Shown here piece by piece: positions 12,326-24,944 of a stretch of 64,000 nucleotides of DNA. Below the pieces are notes generated by a model. The model was not told the DNA's origin, did not search any database, and saw nothing but the letters and a program-made list of their open reading frames with translations. The stretch is from contig OW799235.1 of NCBI GenBank assembly GCA_941918925.1, forward strand, positions 40,570,701-40,634,700, written 5' to 3'. How positions within the stretch are numbered: position 1 is the first letter of the stretch; each line of letters starts with the position of its first letter. This stretch comes from Phyto melanocephala. Lineage: Eukaryota; Arthropoda; Insecta; Diptera; Rhinophoridae. The position numbers and the translations under genes are program-made.

Positions 12326-12421
12326 AAAGAAAAACTCTAGAAGCTTAAGAATATTGATACAAAATTGGTTGTATTAGATCTTAATTTCAATAATTTAGTT
12401 GACATTGGTTTAATTAAATTG

Positions 12422-13433
12422 TTATACCCTTCACCAGTGGTGCACAGGGGTATATATAGCTTTGTCATTCCGTTTGTAATTTCTACAAATTTCATTTTCG
12501 GCCCCATCAAGTATATATTTTCTGAATGCTTATGAATAGAGGAGTCGCTTAAGCCTTGACTGTCTGTCCGTCTAACCGTCTGTCCGTGTTTTGGTTGAAA
12601 TCAACTTTTAGAAGGAAATATATGTTCCCCAGTTCTGTGTATAGTATCAATCTATTTGAAATATTCGGGAATGAATCGCTATTGAAATTCAGTACAATCG
12701 CTCCATAACTTTCTGAGATATGAGAAAATAAAAACGGCTGCCTCTGTTTTTTCCCCTATTCTTACCAACAAAATTAAAACTTTTCAGCCATACAATAATT
12801 TATAGGTACGTTTGCTACTATTTATAGATATAATATGCCTCTAGAGATATTCGAGAAATATTTTGGATAAAATGGACTCTAATCGGTAAAGTTATAGGCA
12901 AAATTTTTTTTTTAAAAATATATATTCCAAAAATTTACAAACAAAAATCAATTTTTTTAGCTTTTAGACAACCGAGAGAGTCAATATTGGTAGCATCTAA
13001 AAGCACTTGACTAGCACAATATAACCACTATAAAAAATTTAAATTCATGTTGACCGCCACTACAAAATGGCGAACAATAATTTGTATATGGGTCAAATCT
13101 GGTAACTTTTTGAACACCCTCAAAATTGGTATCAAATGAAAGGCCTTGACCAGTAGAATAAAAAATGTGAAATCCAAGATGGCGTCTAAAAAAACATGGT
13201 GGATCAAATTTGTTTAACCCCATCAATATGGGTATCAAATTAAAGGGCTTGACTAGTAGAATACAGATAACTGTAAAAGTTTTTAATCGAAGATGGCGTC
13301 GGAAATAATAAAGAAAAGTGGTGTATATCATGAAATATAGGTTAAGCTACGATGTGGGACTTTACCTATGCACATGATGGTGAAGGGTATTATCAGATTC
13401 GGCACGGCTGAATATATGTAGCACTCTTACTTG
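12422..13433 (+). repeat. family A repeat, complete, long subfamily
   Basis: The copy starts TTATACCCTTCAC followed by an inverted 'gtggtgcacaggggtata', and contains the CCGTCTGTCCG block. Its interior has several 'AAxATGGCG' segments and a 'gaccagtagaata' motif repeated twice. It ends with GTGAAGGGTATTATCAGATTCGGCACGGCTGAAT and 'gcactcttacttg'. At about 1.01 kb it is longer than the A-rich-core type at 48001-48783. The same long subfamily occurs at 33505-34491. Confidence 0.75.
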
Positions 13434-13940
13434 TTTAAACTACATTTGTAGAATTAACTTTAGTCTAATTCATAGTTTGTTTAAGTTCATTGGCAACATT
13501 GGCAACATTGATATTATGAACAATAGACACTATGTAGAATACTTTCAGGATTTTTTAAAATAATAATTTCTAGAATTTAAATTGTTTGGAATATTCTCGT
13601 TCTGGTATAAACGTAACTAAACTATAGCAAGTTGGTAGTTGTACATAAGACATACATAAGTGAATATCAGATTGATTTCAATAAATTATTGTAATATTCG
13701 AGAATGTTTACATAAATAAACTTTTATTAAGTAAATTTAAAGAGTTCTTCTATTATTATTTTGCAATTAAAAGAATCTCAGATTATTCAAAGTAAATAAA
13801 CCAACAATATCTTTTTCAGACTAACAGAAATAAAAAAGGTAAAATATAGCCACTAAAAGGGTAACTCGGCAGCACTGATATACACACATAGTCTATTTAA
13901 CGAGAGATTCATATTATTTTAGTTTTCCTTTTCATGTAAC

Positions 13941-14784
13941 GGGTGTTTTTTTATAGAGATACAGTATTTAAGGTTGGAAGCACTTTTTATTGGCGGTCAA
14001 TTTGTTAGCTGTCAGATTTATGTTGAGATTGTATAAGCAATCAAACATGACTAAACAGATGAAATGCTTCCAAACTAGGCAAATTTATTTTGAAAATTAT
14101 GGTTCTGTTCGAAACACCTATCGCGCACTACATCCACTTTACGGCCAACATAACTGTCCATCACTCTCGTTTGAATGGCGACATCTACGAACAAAACTGA
14201 TGTATTTGTAGGAGTGATGATAATTCTCAAGTGTATGTTGGGACACTGTTACATCCAGAAAAACTGACTGTTTAGTATGCTTTATGGGCTGGTGAAATCA
14301 TTGGTCCGTACTTCTTAAAAAACGATGCTGGTCAGAGCGCCACAGTCAATGGTGGGCACTTTAGAATCATGATTACTGACTTTTCATTCATCAATTCATC
14401 AACCATGCAGAGGCTGTGCTTTAACAACACGGCGCAACATGTCACACAGCTCGTGTCACCACATAATTTCACATTTAAGACCCGTAAAGTGGCCTTCAAG
14501 ATCGTGCAATTTAACGCCATTAAACTATTTTTTGTGGGGCTATGTAATGTCGCTTGTCTACACCGATAAGCCCGAAACAATCGCCCACTTGGAGGAATAC
14601 ATTCACTGTTTGACAAATTTTGTAAAAAGTCATAAATAATTCGACCTCCAGAATAGAGCCAACCTTGGCAATCATACGCTAAAAGTCACATTTAAATTAT
14701 AATGCCAGAAGATTATATCAATAAAGGAAATTTCATGTCTATATAAAAAAATCATCTTTTTTATTCCTCTATAAAAACGCACCC
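13941..14784 (+). pseudogene. mariner-type transposase relic
   Basis: The inverted ends GGGTGTTTTTTTATAGAG (13941) and CTCTATAAAAACGCACCC (to 14784) flank the relic. Between them the plus-strand frames give an N-terminal piece (ENYGSVRNTYRALHPLYG), then after a deletion a middle piece (ALWAGEIIGPYFLKNDAG and TVNGGHFRIMITDF). A C-terminal piece (RPVKWPSRSCNLTPLNYFLWGYV) follows, including the PRSxDLTPLxxFLWG signature of mariner-like transposases. Several frameshifts and stops are present, and the first catalytic Asp region is missing. Inactive. Confidence 0.75.
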
Positions 14785-17592
14785 TTCATTTACTGTTTTG
14801 TTTCACTTTTGATCCTTTTGTACTTCACATTTGACCACTATTTAATGTTATAGTTTGCTCCTTTCTAGTGCTTGTTAACGTTATTGTTAATGTTGTTGCA
14901 CTCGCATTAACATAGTTGTTGTAGGTAGTTAATTTTATTGTCATTAATGTTAAGTTGTACAAATTACTCCACTCAACTTGACTACGCAAAAACTTTTTCA
15001 ATCAGAACGAAATTAATGGCACTAAGTTAAATTCACTTTGCCAACAAAATAATTATTGAATGCTGATCCTAACACTCTTGCAAAAACAAAGGTACTTAAC
15101 AAAAATGTTAAAGATATTCTCGAAATAGTTTTGGAAATAAATAAGTTTTTCATATGAACATTTCAGTGTTTCGCACATTGTGAAATCTTTCAATTTTTTA
15201 TTATTGCAACGGAAATTAAAAAATAATTAAATTTGGTTGTACACTAAACTACACCATTTCTTATTATATTTCAGTATTTTTCAATTGTATTTCAGAAATG
15301 TTTATTTCTATTTTAGAAATTTCCATTTTGTATATGCTCACATTACACAGTAGATTTTAATGAAATACATATACCATTTAAAAGGAATTTTTGCAGATAT
15401 AAAATATGCAGATATGCACAATCTCACTCCTATTTAAATTATGGTAGTATTATAGGAGATATTTGCGTTAAAATTTGCGACTTACGTATTAACAAAAGCC
15501 AAAACAAGTAAGAGCATTATATTCGGCTGTAGCAAATCTAGGTTAGTGCGTTTGGACACAATTGCATTTTATTCGAATAAGCGGACAGGTGTCTGGTACT
15601 TTTTTTTAAATCGGGACAAACACCTGTAAAAACTTTATCTTTGGTACTCATTTGATACTCTCATCTTACTTCTAGTCTCGTAAAACTCGGAAACTCGGAA
15701 AATAATTTGAAATTAATTTTTTATTTAAAAATTAAAAAAAATACAAAACCTTAAACTTTATACTAATTTGTGATAAAAAAAAAATCAAAACTAGGTACTT
15801 TCAGTTTATCGGGAATAAAATACGAATTTATCCATGGATTTTAATGTAGTAAAATTTATTTTATTTTTAATAAATGCAGTTTTAAAATTAAATACCAAAA
15901 CTGGTAATTATTTGTTGCGTTCTATTTAGTATAAATTTTTTAATTTTAAAAATTTTATAATTTAAAAAAAAAAAGTTGTTTTTTCCGACTTGTTCCTCGA
16001 TAACTCCAAAACTGATAGCTAGATCAGAAAATGATGTTACAAAAACTTAAAGCTGGCATAATTTAAAGTTTTCAGACGGATTGTTAAATAAAATCGAGTA
16101 AGGCGTTCCAAAGTTACGACAAGATGTATGGAGCAGCCTCTTCTAAAATCTAAAATTTTATAAAATTTTTTTTTTTTTAAATCTTACCATAGAATTTGAA
16201 ATTATGATGACTTTTGCAGGTAGATGACTATAGCGGATCAAAAAAATATAGTGGCTATTCTGGGAATTTTTGCTTATTGCATAGTGTTATTTGTGAATTC
16301 TATCCGTTGTTCCGTTTTGTCCATCGGTCAAAAAGTGGAATCAGTGTAATTGTATGTGACAAGTTACACAGCAAAACACAAAGAATGCATATTCGTATAA
16401 ACCCAGCAAAGTACGTTCACTTTCTACTCTTGTATCCTTCGCATAAAAGATGAAAAATGGCAGCTGTTATTGACAGCCATGGATGACATATAATATTTTT
16501 TTCTATATTATCGATAAATTTGTTTGTGTGGTTGATTATTTTTTCTATATTTTCTTTTTGTACAAAAATATTTTTAATAAAAAAAACATTCGAAATTTAC
16601 AATTACTTTTAAGAAAAAAATAAATAAAAACTAATTTCAAAAAAAGTTTTATTCTATTTATCGATAACTTTTAAGTGCTGAGTGTTACTTCTCTTTGTTT
16701 ATTAATAAAAAAAATAAGTGCAATGGAGGAGAATCTTATTGTTGGTCGTGTTATTTTCGAGCTTTTCGTACGACCTTGCAGCACAAAATTTCGTGTACAT
16801 AAACTCAATAAGTTCCATAAATACTTTTAAAATGTCAATTTCACTTTCCATTTTGCCAAAATTGTTTTTAGTTGATACAAATATAAACACAACAGCTGAT
16901 CAAAACAAAAAAGTTGACGCAAAAAACGCGTTGTGTGTAACACTTGCATTTAGAAAGGTAGAAAAAGTATCAAACGCAACATCGCATGAACGGATGGTAT
17001 GTACCTTCAGCTTAAGTAGACATAACATAAAAATTTTTTATGATTTCTTTTTGTTTCCAGTTTCATTTGCACATCCTCAATACTGAATATATTCTGAAAC
17101 TACTTTCCCAAGTCATTATCCTTCAATCTTTAACTGACACTTGGAAAACGTCAAAATACTCCTTTTAATATGACGAGATTACTAAAAGCAAATTCAAATA
17201 AATTTTAATCCCTTGTGTATACAGCTACTTCAGTAATGATGATGATTAAATTTCCATCAGTATTAATGCTGATGCATTAAAACTACCCTTAGGTTACTGC
17301 ATTATGACGGCCCATGTGTCAACGAAGAATTACAAAATTAAATTTAAGTATGTAATGAAAATTTGCTAATGGAAATGTGTTTGAATGTACTTCTGTCTTT
17401 ACTAATATTTAGGTGATTGAATATATGGCATTGACATTTGCTTATCTTTATGTCTCCTTGTCAATTATGTTAGCATAATGCTTTTTATTTACATACTAGT
17501 TTAAATTCAAATGTTCTCTATTTATTTAATTCCTACATATGCATAGGGAGGATGCCGAAGCAGACCTTTTCCATAAAAGGGCCCCTTTTCGA
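14785..17592. other. mostly gene-free, repeat scraps
   Basis: A family B/A-type hairpin end (caagtaagagcattatattcgg) occurs at about 15503. Fragments reading 'aggtgtctggtac', shared with the Helitron at 35021-35594, follow near 15580-15700. The remainder is AT-rich. A 122-codon plus-strand frame at 16718-17086 begins with a hydrophobic stretch like a signal peptide (ILLLVVLFSSFSYDLAA) but shows no family resemblance. The opposite strand at 16702-16890 also has an open frame (MESEIDILKVFMELIEF). I treat both as unproven. Confidence 0.4.
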
Positions 17593-18674
17593 CAAGTAAG
17601 ACCACTATATTCGACTGTGCCGAATTTTTTGTACCCATTTGAAGTACTTTTATAGCACAAAATTTATAATTATTTTTTACTAACTGTAATCGCTATGGAA
17701 TAATCTCTTTATACTAAAAGATGTATCACTTTCTTTGTATAACTTTGATATGCTAGTAAAATATTGTAGTAAATTTGGTTTTTGAATAAAAGTGGGCGTG
17801 CCAATATAGTTTCCTTTAAAAAATACAACGTAGATATTTCAATATATTTCTTTATATGTCAAAAAACTTTGTCCATAGATACATTATTTAATTTTACATG
17901 GGAGGAAAGCGTTAGAGTGGGCGTGTCACCTAAATTTTCTGCATAACAATAAAATTGACTATATGTAGCAAATTTCATCATCATACCTTCAATTTTGACG
18001 AATTAATGTGCTTTTAAATTCCATTAACAGTAGATTACGTGAAAAGTGGGCGTTATAGTAGGCGTGTCGAAGTAGTTTCTTCTAATAAATTCACCTCCGA
18101 TATTTCAATATAAAGTAAAAAACTTTATTAATAGAGATATTAAATGAATTTGAGATAACGCGTAATATGGGAGGTGGGCGTGTCACACTTAGATTCCGTT
18201 AGTACAAAGCCCTTGACCAAAACATACATACGTACATTTTGATCTATAACTCCTTCCCCAATGCTTAGATTTAAATAATTTTCGGCGAAAAATATTTCTT
18301 TTACTTGGGAAATATACATTTAAAATTTCATGGCTCTCCGCTTATGGACACAATTGCATTTTATTCAATGTTGGAAGGACATAGTTTTTTTGACCTACGC
18401 TAGCATTACGAGCTATAACTTTCTTCCTAATATTACGATCTAGCCCATTTTCAATACCAAACAAACCTTGTATATAGGAAATATTCTGGCAAAATATTTC
18501 GACCTCTATCGTGCTTTTAACAGACGGACGGACATATCTAGATCGTCATAAAACAAAACCCTGATTTAGAATATATATGTATATATGTATATGGGTCTAA
18601 AATAGATATTTCGATGTTTTACAAACGGAATGACAAAATGAAAATGCCACCACCATTTCTTTGGTGGCGGGTAT
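17593..18674 (+). repeat. family B repeat, complete copy
   Basis: The copy begins CAAGTAAGACCACTATATT with the ATTCGACTGTGCCGAAT hairpin, then the 'acagtaatcgctatggaa' block. Repeated 'gtgggcgt' segments and 'cgacctctatcgtgctttt' follow, and it ends at an inverted CCACCACC...GGTGGCGGG hairpin. It is about 1.08 kb and non-coding. The tandem-duplication breakpoint at 17992 falls inside it, so only its right two-thirds recur at 22672-23354. Confidence 0.75.
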
Positions 18675-20264
18675 TTTATTTCTTTATTAAACAATGTAAA
18701 TGCTCTTTATTAAAGAGATAAATTGTAAACTTATTGAAAAATTTATAATAAACCTTTATTTTTTATGTGGCAACTTTTCCATAAGTATTAAAAACTGTTA
18801 AAACAACTTTGGTTTCAAAACTAGTTTCGGTATTTAAATCGGAAAATGTAAAACTAACAATAAAAATAAAAAAAAAAATAACATTTTCTCCATCTCTATT
18901 ATTTTTAAACTCAACTTGGATTGAAAGCAGCTAATTTCAGAATTTTTCGAAAATTTCAAAACATAAAAAATACAGAAAACTTTCTGTTAATCATAACAAT
19001 TTGAGTCTCACCTTGGAACAATTGTCACTAATTTAACTAATCTAAGTTTACAAGTGTAGAAAATACAAAAAGCACAATAAATTCGAATCAATAGTCAATA
19101 TTTTTTAAATTCTAGAATAAAATACAAAAAGTACCTTTTCGGCCGACAGATCATTTTCAGTCTCACCTCGGATCAATCTTTATATTTTAAAGTTTATCAA
19201 CTCTAAGTGTAAAATGATAAAATATCTGTTTACGAATTAAATTAACCATTAATAGACATAATTTTAAGTTAATAAATATGACCTTTTTAGCATAAAATTA
19301 AATATGTCGTAAGAAGTACCAAACTTTTTTTTCCAAATCTTTCCCTCTCTATCCTGTTATAGCTGTAGGTGTTTCTTAATTATATACTTAATTACATAAT
19401 TTTTTTTGAAAACGTACCGTAATTTTTTTCACGGATAAACATATAAATATAGTTTTTAGCTCTTAGGTGTGGAAAATTCCGAAATATACAAGAAACCTGT
19501 CAGCTCAGTTTTTAAGTAGATTTCAATACCTTTTTAAATAAATCTGTATCATTTTTAGTATTAGAAATATAAGGTTACCCGTTTTTACCTCCTTCTTGGA
19601 TAAAACAAAGCACAAAGGTATATAAAAAACAATCCAATAAAAATTTACAATAAACATTTCCAAAAAGTGGATCAACCGACGACAAGTTTTGTATTGATCT
19701 TTCTAAAGCCTTTGTACATACCCAAGGCGAATTCACATCAGGTGATGTTACGAAGTCAGCTGATTGTATATTTCTCGTTTTATTTTGAACGGTACATTAT
19801 CAAAGTTTGTTTACATTTAAATTAATTTTTATGTGCGTTGTGATAGTTGTGAATAAAAATAATAAAAACTATAATATTTGTGCAATGCCTTGTTGGTAAA
19901 TCAGTTAAATACAAGTTAAAAAAAAAATATTTCAAGGTTTTACTTCAGAAAATGCAAAGTGGCTATTGTTTTGTCCCGATGGCTTTGATTTGTGAAAAAA
20001 ACGTTCCTCCGCAAGGGTTCAAATTAATTGATTAAAATTTATTGCCTTTATGTACTACTTCAACCACCATAGTTAGTTAAAATTCGAGCCACTGTTTTGC
20101 AGTACGTTAAACTGTAGTTCATAGTTAAAACAATTAAACATCTCTCTAACAGCTCTAACAAAGTCTGTCAACCAATTATATGTGTTACCAGATTAAATAT
20201 AAGAAAAAACCTTAAATATGTATATACATAACGTTTATTAAATTTATTAAACCTCAAAAAGTTT
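18675..20264. other. gene-free stretch, Helitron-like interior text
   Basis: This AT-rich stretch recurs at 23355-24944 in copy 2. It contains phrases such as 'gttacccgtttttacc' and 'aagtaccttttcgg', which in reverse complement resemble the 'acgggtaaaa' and 'ggtactttt' phrases inside the Helitrons at 35021-35594 and 49303-50236. It may be an old Helitron body on the minus strand. No ends were identified. Confidence 0.35.
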
Positions 20265-21127
20265 TTATACCCTTCACACAGTGAGAATGGGAATATACAG
20301 GTTTGTCATTCAGTGTGAAATTTTTACAATTTTTATTTCCGACCCCATAAAGTGTATATTTTCTGAAAGCTTATGAATAGAGGAGTCGATTAAGCCCTGA
20401 CCGTCTGTCCGTGTGTTGGTTGAAATCAACTTTTAGAAGCAACTGTATGTTCCTCAGATCTGTGTATGGTATCAATCTCTTGCAAATATCCGGGAATGAA
20501 TCGCTATTAAGATTCAGCACAATCGCCCAATAACTTTCTGAGATATGAGCAAAAAACCACGACCACCTGGTTTTTTTCACACTAACAACATACACATATA
20601 CTGGTTAGAGTAAATGTGTCATCGAATCCCACCTGAGCCAAAAAAAGTTTTTTTATTTTATTTTATATATTACTTATATATTTATTATTTTTTTATATTT
20701 TTTTAATATTTTAAAAAATTTTTTTTTGTAAATAATTTATTTTTGTTTGTTTTTAATACACTTTTTTATTTTGTAATTTTTTTTTTTTGGAAACATACAT
20801 ACGTAAACTCAGTTTATAATTCTGCAATAGGATGTTTTTTTACATGTATGTTTTTTATATTTATGTTTTTTATTTTATACTAGAAAAGCCCGGCGCGCGT
20901 TGCTACGCCCCTTAATTATAACTAATTTTTTATGGACGTGACCCCGCCCACTTTTTGCCACCCATAAGCAACTTCCTGGAATGTGTACAACAACTTGCCT
21001 AAGTTTGAGTCCGATCGGTGTTACAGTTTCGGAGTCTATAGCTAACACACACACACACACAGAGTTTCACTTTTATATATATAGAAGATAGAAAATGAAA
21101 TGAATGGTGATACAAACAATTGTTATT
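20265..21127 (+). repeat. family A repeat with embedded Helitron (copy 1)
   Basis: It begins TTATACCCTTCACACAGTGAG and carries the CCGTCTGTCCG block, the 'ggctcag' complement (cctgagcc) and a T-rich core. It is broken at 20880 by a Helitron-like insertion and resumes near 21089 with 'gaatggtgatacaaac'. It then stops at 'gcgtgactaaata' without the terminal ATTCGGC hairpin. The equivalent in copy 2 is 24945-25943. Confidence 0.7.
20880..21088 (-). mobile_element. small Helitron-like element, internally deleted
   Basis: On the minus strand the element starts with TC and A/T-rich 'TATATATATAAAAGTGAAAC', contains (GT)n, and ends GGGCTTTTCTAG after a GC-rich short palindrome (GGCGTAGC...GCGCC). 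It sits between A and T in the host repeat, as expected for Helitron insertion. Compared with 25559-25904 it lacks 137 bp, with a short shared 'aat' at the deletion edges. No coding sequence, so non-autonomous. Confidence 0.65.
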
Positions 21128-22239
21128 GCGTGACTAAATAAAAACGCCACAAAAAAGCAAATCTCAACTTTTAAGGCCAAAAGAAATATAAAGGCTTAAA
21201 TTTAGCTTAAAAGAGCTAAATTTAAAACACCAAAGATCTGTAGAATTGAAAAAAATACAAAATTCCTTTACCGCTTTCCGTTATGTAAATACATCGAGTA
21301 GAAAACCCATGAACGAGTTCTGTTTTTTTTTATTATTTCTGTTAAAAGTTGGTTTTAAAAATTATTCAGATTTATTTTAAATTTTGTATTTGAAACCCTT
21401 ATTTAATTGTTTCTTTCATTTTTTATAGCTATAAGTGTGTTTGTATGTATACTATATTCGTAACAGTGGAAGAAGTATTTTGCCAAACATAAGAAGAAAC
21501 GAACAAAGTTTTTGCTAAGTAAATTGAAGGATTGAAGGGAAAGTGTGGGAAATACTCAAAATATTTTACACTCCCAATAGCCTGAGGGTCTAAAGTAAAA
21601 GCACTGTGTAACGCAGAGTTCGTTAAGATTTTAAGTCCGTGACAATATAGAGGAAAAGGAAAAATGTTTAATAAGAACCCAACATAAAATACATGTGTAG
21701 TTAGGTATTTGGTCTCTGGCATTGGTACAAAATAATATTCACTTGTAATTATGTACAGTCGACTTTGAATAAACGCACTTTAGTACACATTAGTTCGCTT
21801 AAAAGAAAATTCAATTTACTGAAACGCAGTTCAAGTGAAATACATTTTTTTTTGTGAGCATAGCACAAACTTTAATAAAAACAGGCACCATTTAGTAGAA
21901 ATGTAATGTGGGTCTGACGTCACTAAAATGTTCTAGACCTCTCAATATATAACGCATATTGGGACATGATCCGACTGCAAAATACTTGCATGTGTTTCTA
22001 AGGTTAAAAAAGAAGACAGGAGTTCATTATAAGGATGTCCGCTGTAGACCGCTGAACCGGATTTTTATTTTTACCAAAACGTTAGTGGTAATAAAGAAAT
22101 AAATGTAGTAGTTAGATTGAAGGCAGTAAGTATAGAGCTCATTACCAGCAATATTGAAAAACAATTCCAATGAATATATTGAGCTTTTAAATCACCAAAT
22201 ACAAGTCAGTCATTTGAAAGCTACATATCAGTTCAAAAA

Positions 22240-22597
22240 TTAAATAGTGTGAGCCGGATTGTATGCAGATGTAAGAATCACAGGGCGCCCATTTGTTACT
22301 ACTCGTACCAAATTATTTTCAGCCACATGCGTTTTTGTTGTTGGCAATAGTTCATGTTTTACATTATAGTTTACTGCGATGAGTACATCTTCGATATGTG
22401 TTTGTTGGCCGATTCTCTCTATAAATTTTGTAGCCATGTTTAAATTTATGATGGGCTTTTAAAAATATCTTATTGACAAGGAGAATGTCAACCTTCTTGT
22501 CGGGTGTCAGCTGTAAAGCCGCTGACTTAGTCGTTATGCCTTGAGTATTCCAGTGCAAAACATAAACATTGTGCCTAACTGTTGTTCTATCTGACAT
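22240..22597 (-). pseudogene. LINE endonuclease (APE) fragment, copy 1
   Basis: Two overlapping minus-strand frames give the N-terminal part of an APE endonuclease. The first reads LHWNTQGITTKSAALQ then VDILLVNKIFLK and GYKIYRENRP. After a frameshift the second reads VLIAVNYNVKHEL ... VILTSAYNP. The order (N-terminal Asn motif, LLVNKTFL-like, YKIYRxxR, SAYNP) is that of Jockey-group ORF2. Neither catalytic His nor RT is present, so this is a short 5' piece. Confidence 0.65.
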
Positions 22598-24944
22598 GTC
22601 AAAGCATCATTCCAAGCATTCGCAGCTTGTCGTGCTCTTTTTGGCATCTTTTTTTGCATTGTATTCTTTTGATTTTGACGAATTAATGTGCTTTTAAATT
22701 CCATTAACAGTAGATTACGTGAAAAGTGGGCGTTATAGTAGGCGTGTCGAAGTAGTTTCTTCTAATAAATTCACCTCCGATATTTCAATATAAAGTAAAA
22801 AACTTTATTAATAGAGATATTAAATGAATTTGAGATAACGCGTAATATGGGAGGTGGGCGTGTCACACTTAGATTCCGTTAGTACAAAGCCCTTGACCAA
22901 AACATACATACGTACATTTTGATCTATAACTCCTTCCCCAATGCTTAGATTTAAATAATTTTCGGCGAAAAATATTTCTTTTACTTGGGAAATATACATT
23001 TAAAATTTCATGGCTCTCCGCTTATGGACACAATTGCATTTTATTCAATGTTGGAAGGACATAGTTTTTTTGACCTACGCTAGCATTACGAGCTATAACT
23101 TTCTTCCTAATATTACGATCTAGCCCATTTTCAATACCAAACAAACCTTGTATATAGGAAATATTCTGGCAAAATATTTCGACCTCTATCGTGCTTTTAA
23201 CAGACGGACGGACATATCTAGATCGTCATAAAACAAAACCCTGATTTAGAATATATATGTATATATGTATATGGGTCTAAAATAGATATTTCGATGTTTT
23301 ACAAACGGAATGACAAAATGAAAATGCCACCACCATTTCTTTGGTGGCGGGTATTTTATTTCTTTATTAAACAATGTAAATGCTCTTTATTAAAGAGATA
23401 AATTGTAAACTTATTGAAAAATTTATAATAAACCTTTATTTTTTATGTGGCAACTTTTCCATAAGTATTAAAAACTGTTAAAACAACTTTGGTTTCAAAA
23501 CTAGTTTCGGTATTTAAATCGGAAAATGTAAAACTAACAATAAAAATAAAAAAAAAAATAACATTTTCTCCATCTCTATTATTTTTAAACTCAACTTGGA
23601 TTGAAAGCAGCTAATTTCAGAATTTTTCGAAAATTTCAAAACATAAAAAATACAGAAAACTTTCTGTTAATCATAACAATTTGAGTCTCACCTTGGAACA
23701 ATTGTCACTAATTTAACTAATCTAAGTTTACAAGTGTAGAAAATACAAAAAGCACAATAAATTCGAATCAATAGTCAATATTTTTTAAATTCTAGAATAA
23801 AATACAAAAAGTACCTTTTCGGCCGACAGATCATTTTCAGTCTCACCTCGGATCAATCTTTATATTTTAAAGTTTATCAACTCTAAGTGTAAAATGATAA
23901 AATATCTGTTTACGAATTAAATTAACCATTAATAGACATAATTTTAAGTTAATAAATATGACCTTTTTAGCATAAAATTAAATATGTCGTAAGAAGTACC
24001 AAACTTTTTTTTCCAAATCTTTCCCTCTCTATCCTGTTATAGCTGTAGGTGTTTCTTAATTATATACTTAATTACATAATTTTTTTTGAAAACGTACCGT
24101 AATTTTTTTCACGGATAAACATATAAATATAGTTTTTAGCTCTTAGGTGTGGAAAATTCCGAAATATACAAGAAACCTGTCAGCTCAGTTTTTAAGTAGA
24201 TTTCAATACCTTTTTAAATAAATCTGTATCATTTTTAGTATTAGAAATATAAGGTTACCCGTTTTTACCTCCTTCTTGGATAAAACAAAGCACAAAGGTA
24301 TATAAAAAACAATCCAATAAAAATTTACAATAAACATTTCCAAAAAGTGGATCAACCGACGACAAGTTTTGTATTGATCTTTCTAAAGCCTTTGTACATA
24401 CCCAAGGCGAATTCACATCAGGTGATGTTACGAAGTCAGCTGATTGTATATTTCTCGTTTTATTTTGAACGGTACATTATCAAAGTTTGTTTACATTTAA
24501 ATTAATTTTTATGTGCGTTGTGATAGTTGTGAATAAAAATAATAAAAACTATAATATTTGTGCAATGCCTTGTTGGTAAATCAGTTAAATACAAGTTAAA
24601 AAAAAAATATTTCAAGGTTTTACTTCAGAAAATGCAAAGTGGCTATTGTTTTGTCCCGATGGCTTTGATTTGTGAAAAAAACGTTCCTCCGCAAGGGTTC
24701 AAATTAATTGATTAAAATTTATTGCCTTTATGTACTACTTCAACCACCATAGTTAGTTAAAATTCGAGCCACTGTTTTGCAGTACGTTAAACTGTAGTTC
24801 ATAGTTAAAACAATTAAACATCTCTCTAACAGCTCTAACAAAGTCTGTCAACCAATTATATGTGTTACCAGATTAAATATAAGAAAAAACCTTAAATATG
24901 TATATACATAACGTTTATTAAATTTATTAAACCTCAAAAAGTTT

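Larger units (their letters stand above)
17992..22671. repeat. tandem duplication, copy 1 (4.68 kb)
   Basis: From 'attttgacgaattaatgtg' at 17992 the sequence matches copy 2 (22672-27485) base for base over every row I compared. The only differences seen are one T in a poly(T) run near 20780 and a 137-bp segment absent from copy 1 after about 20916. The copy contains the right part of a B repeat, a gene-free stretch, an A repeat with an embedded Helitron-like element and a LINE endonuclease fragment. The last 2 bp before copy 2 (TG at 22670-22671) match neither outer flank. Confidence 0.9.

Noticed and set aside
16718..17086. 122-codon plus-strand frame with a signal-peptide-like start, possible secreted protein
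   Set aside because: There is no recognisable domain, the composition is that of AT-rich chance translation and an equally open frame lies on the opposite strand. A hydrophobic start is common in T-rich DNA.
20371..20595. 74-codon frame repeated identically at 25051-25275, at first glance a conserved small gene
   Set aside because: It lies in the body of a family A repeat and is identical only because the whole 4.7-kb segment is duplicated. Other A copies do not keep the frame.
21040..21070. (AC)n tract as a regulatory or recombination site causing the duplication
   Set aside because: It is a constant part of the Helitron-like family and lies far from both duplication breakpoints.
21429..21722. 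97-codon minus-strand frame also duplicated at 26245-26538
   Set aside because: Identity again reflects the segmental duplication. There is no domain, and no independent evidence of selection can be drawn from two copies this young.
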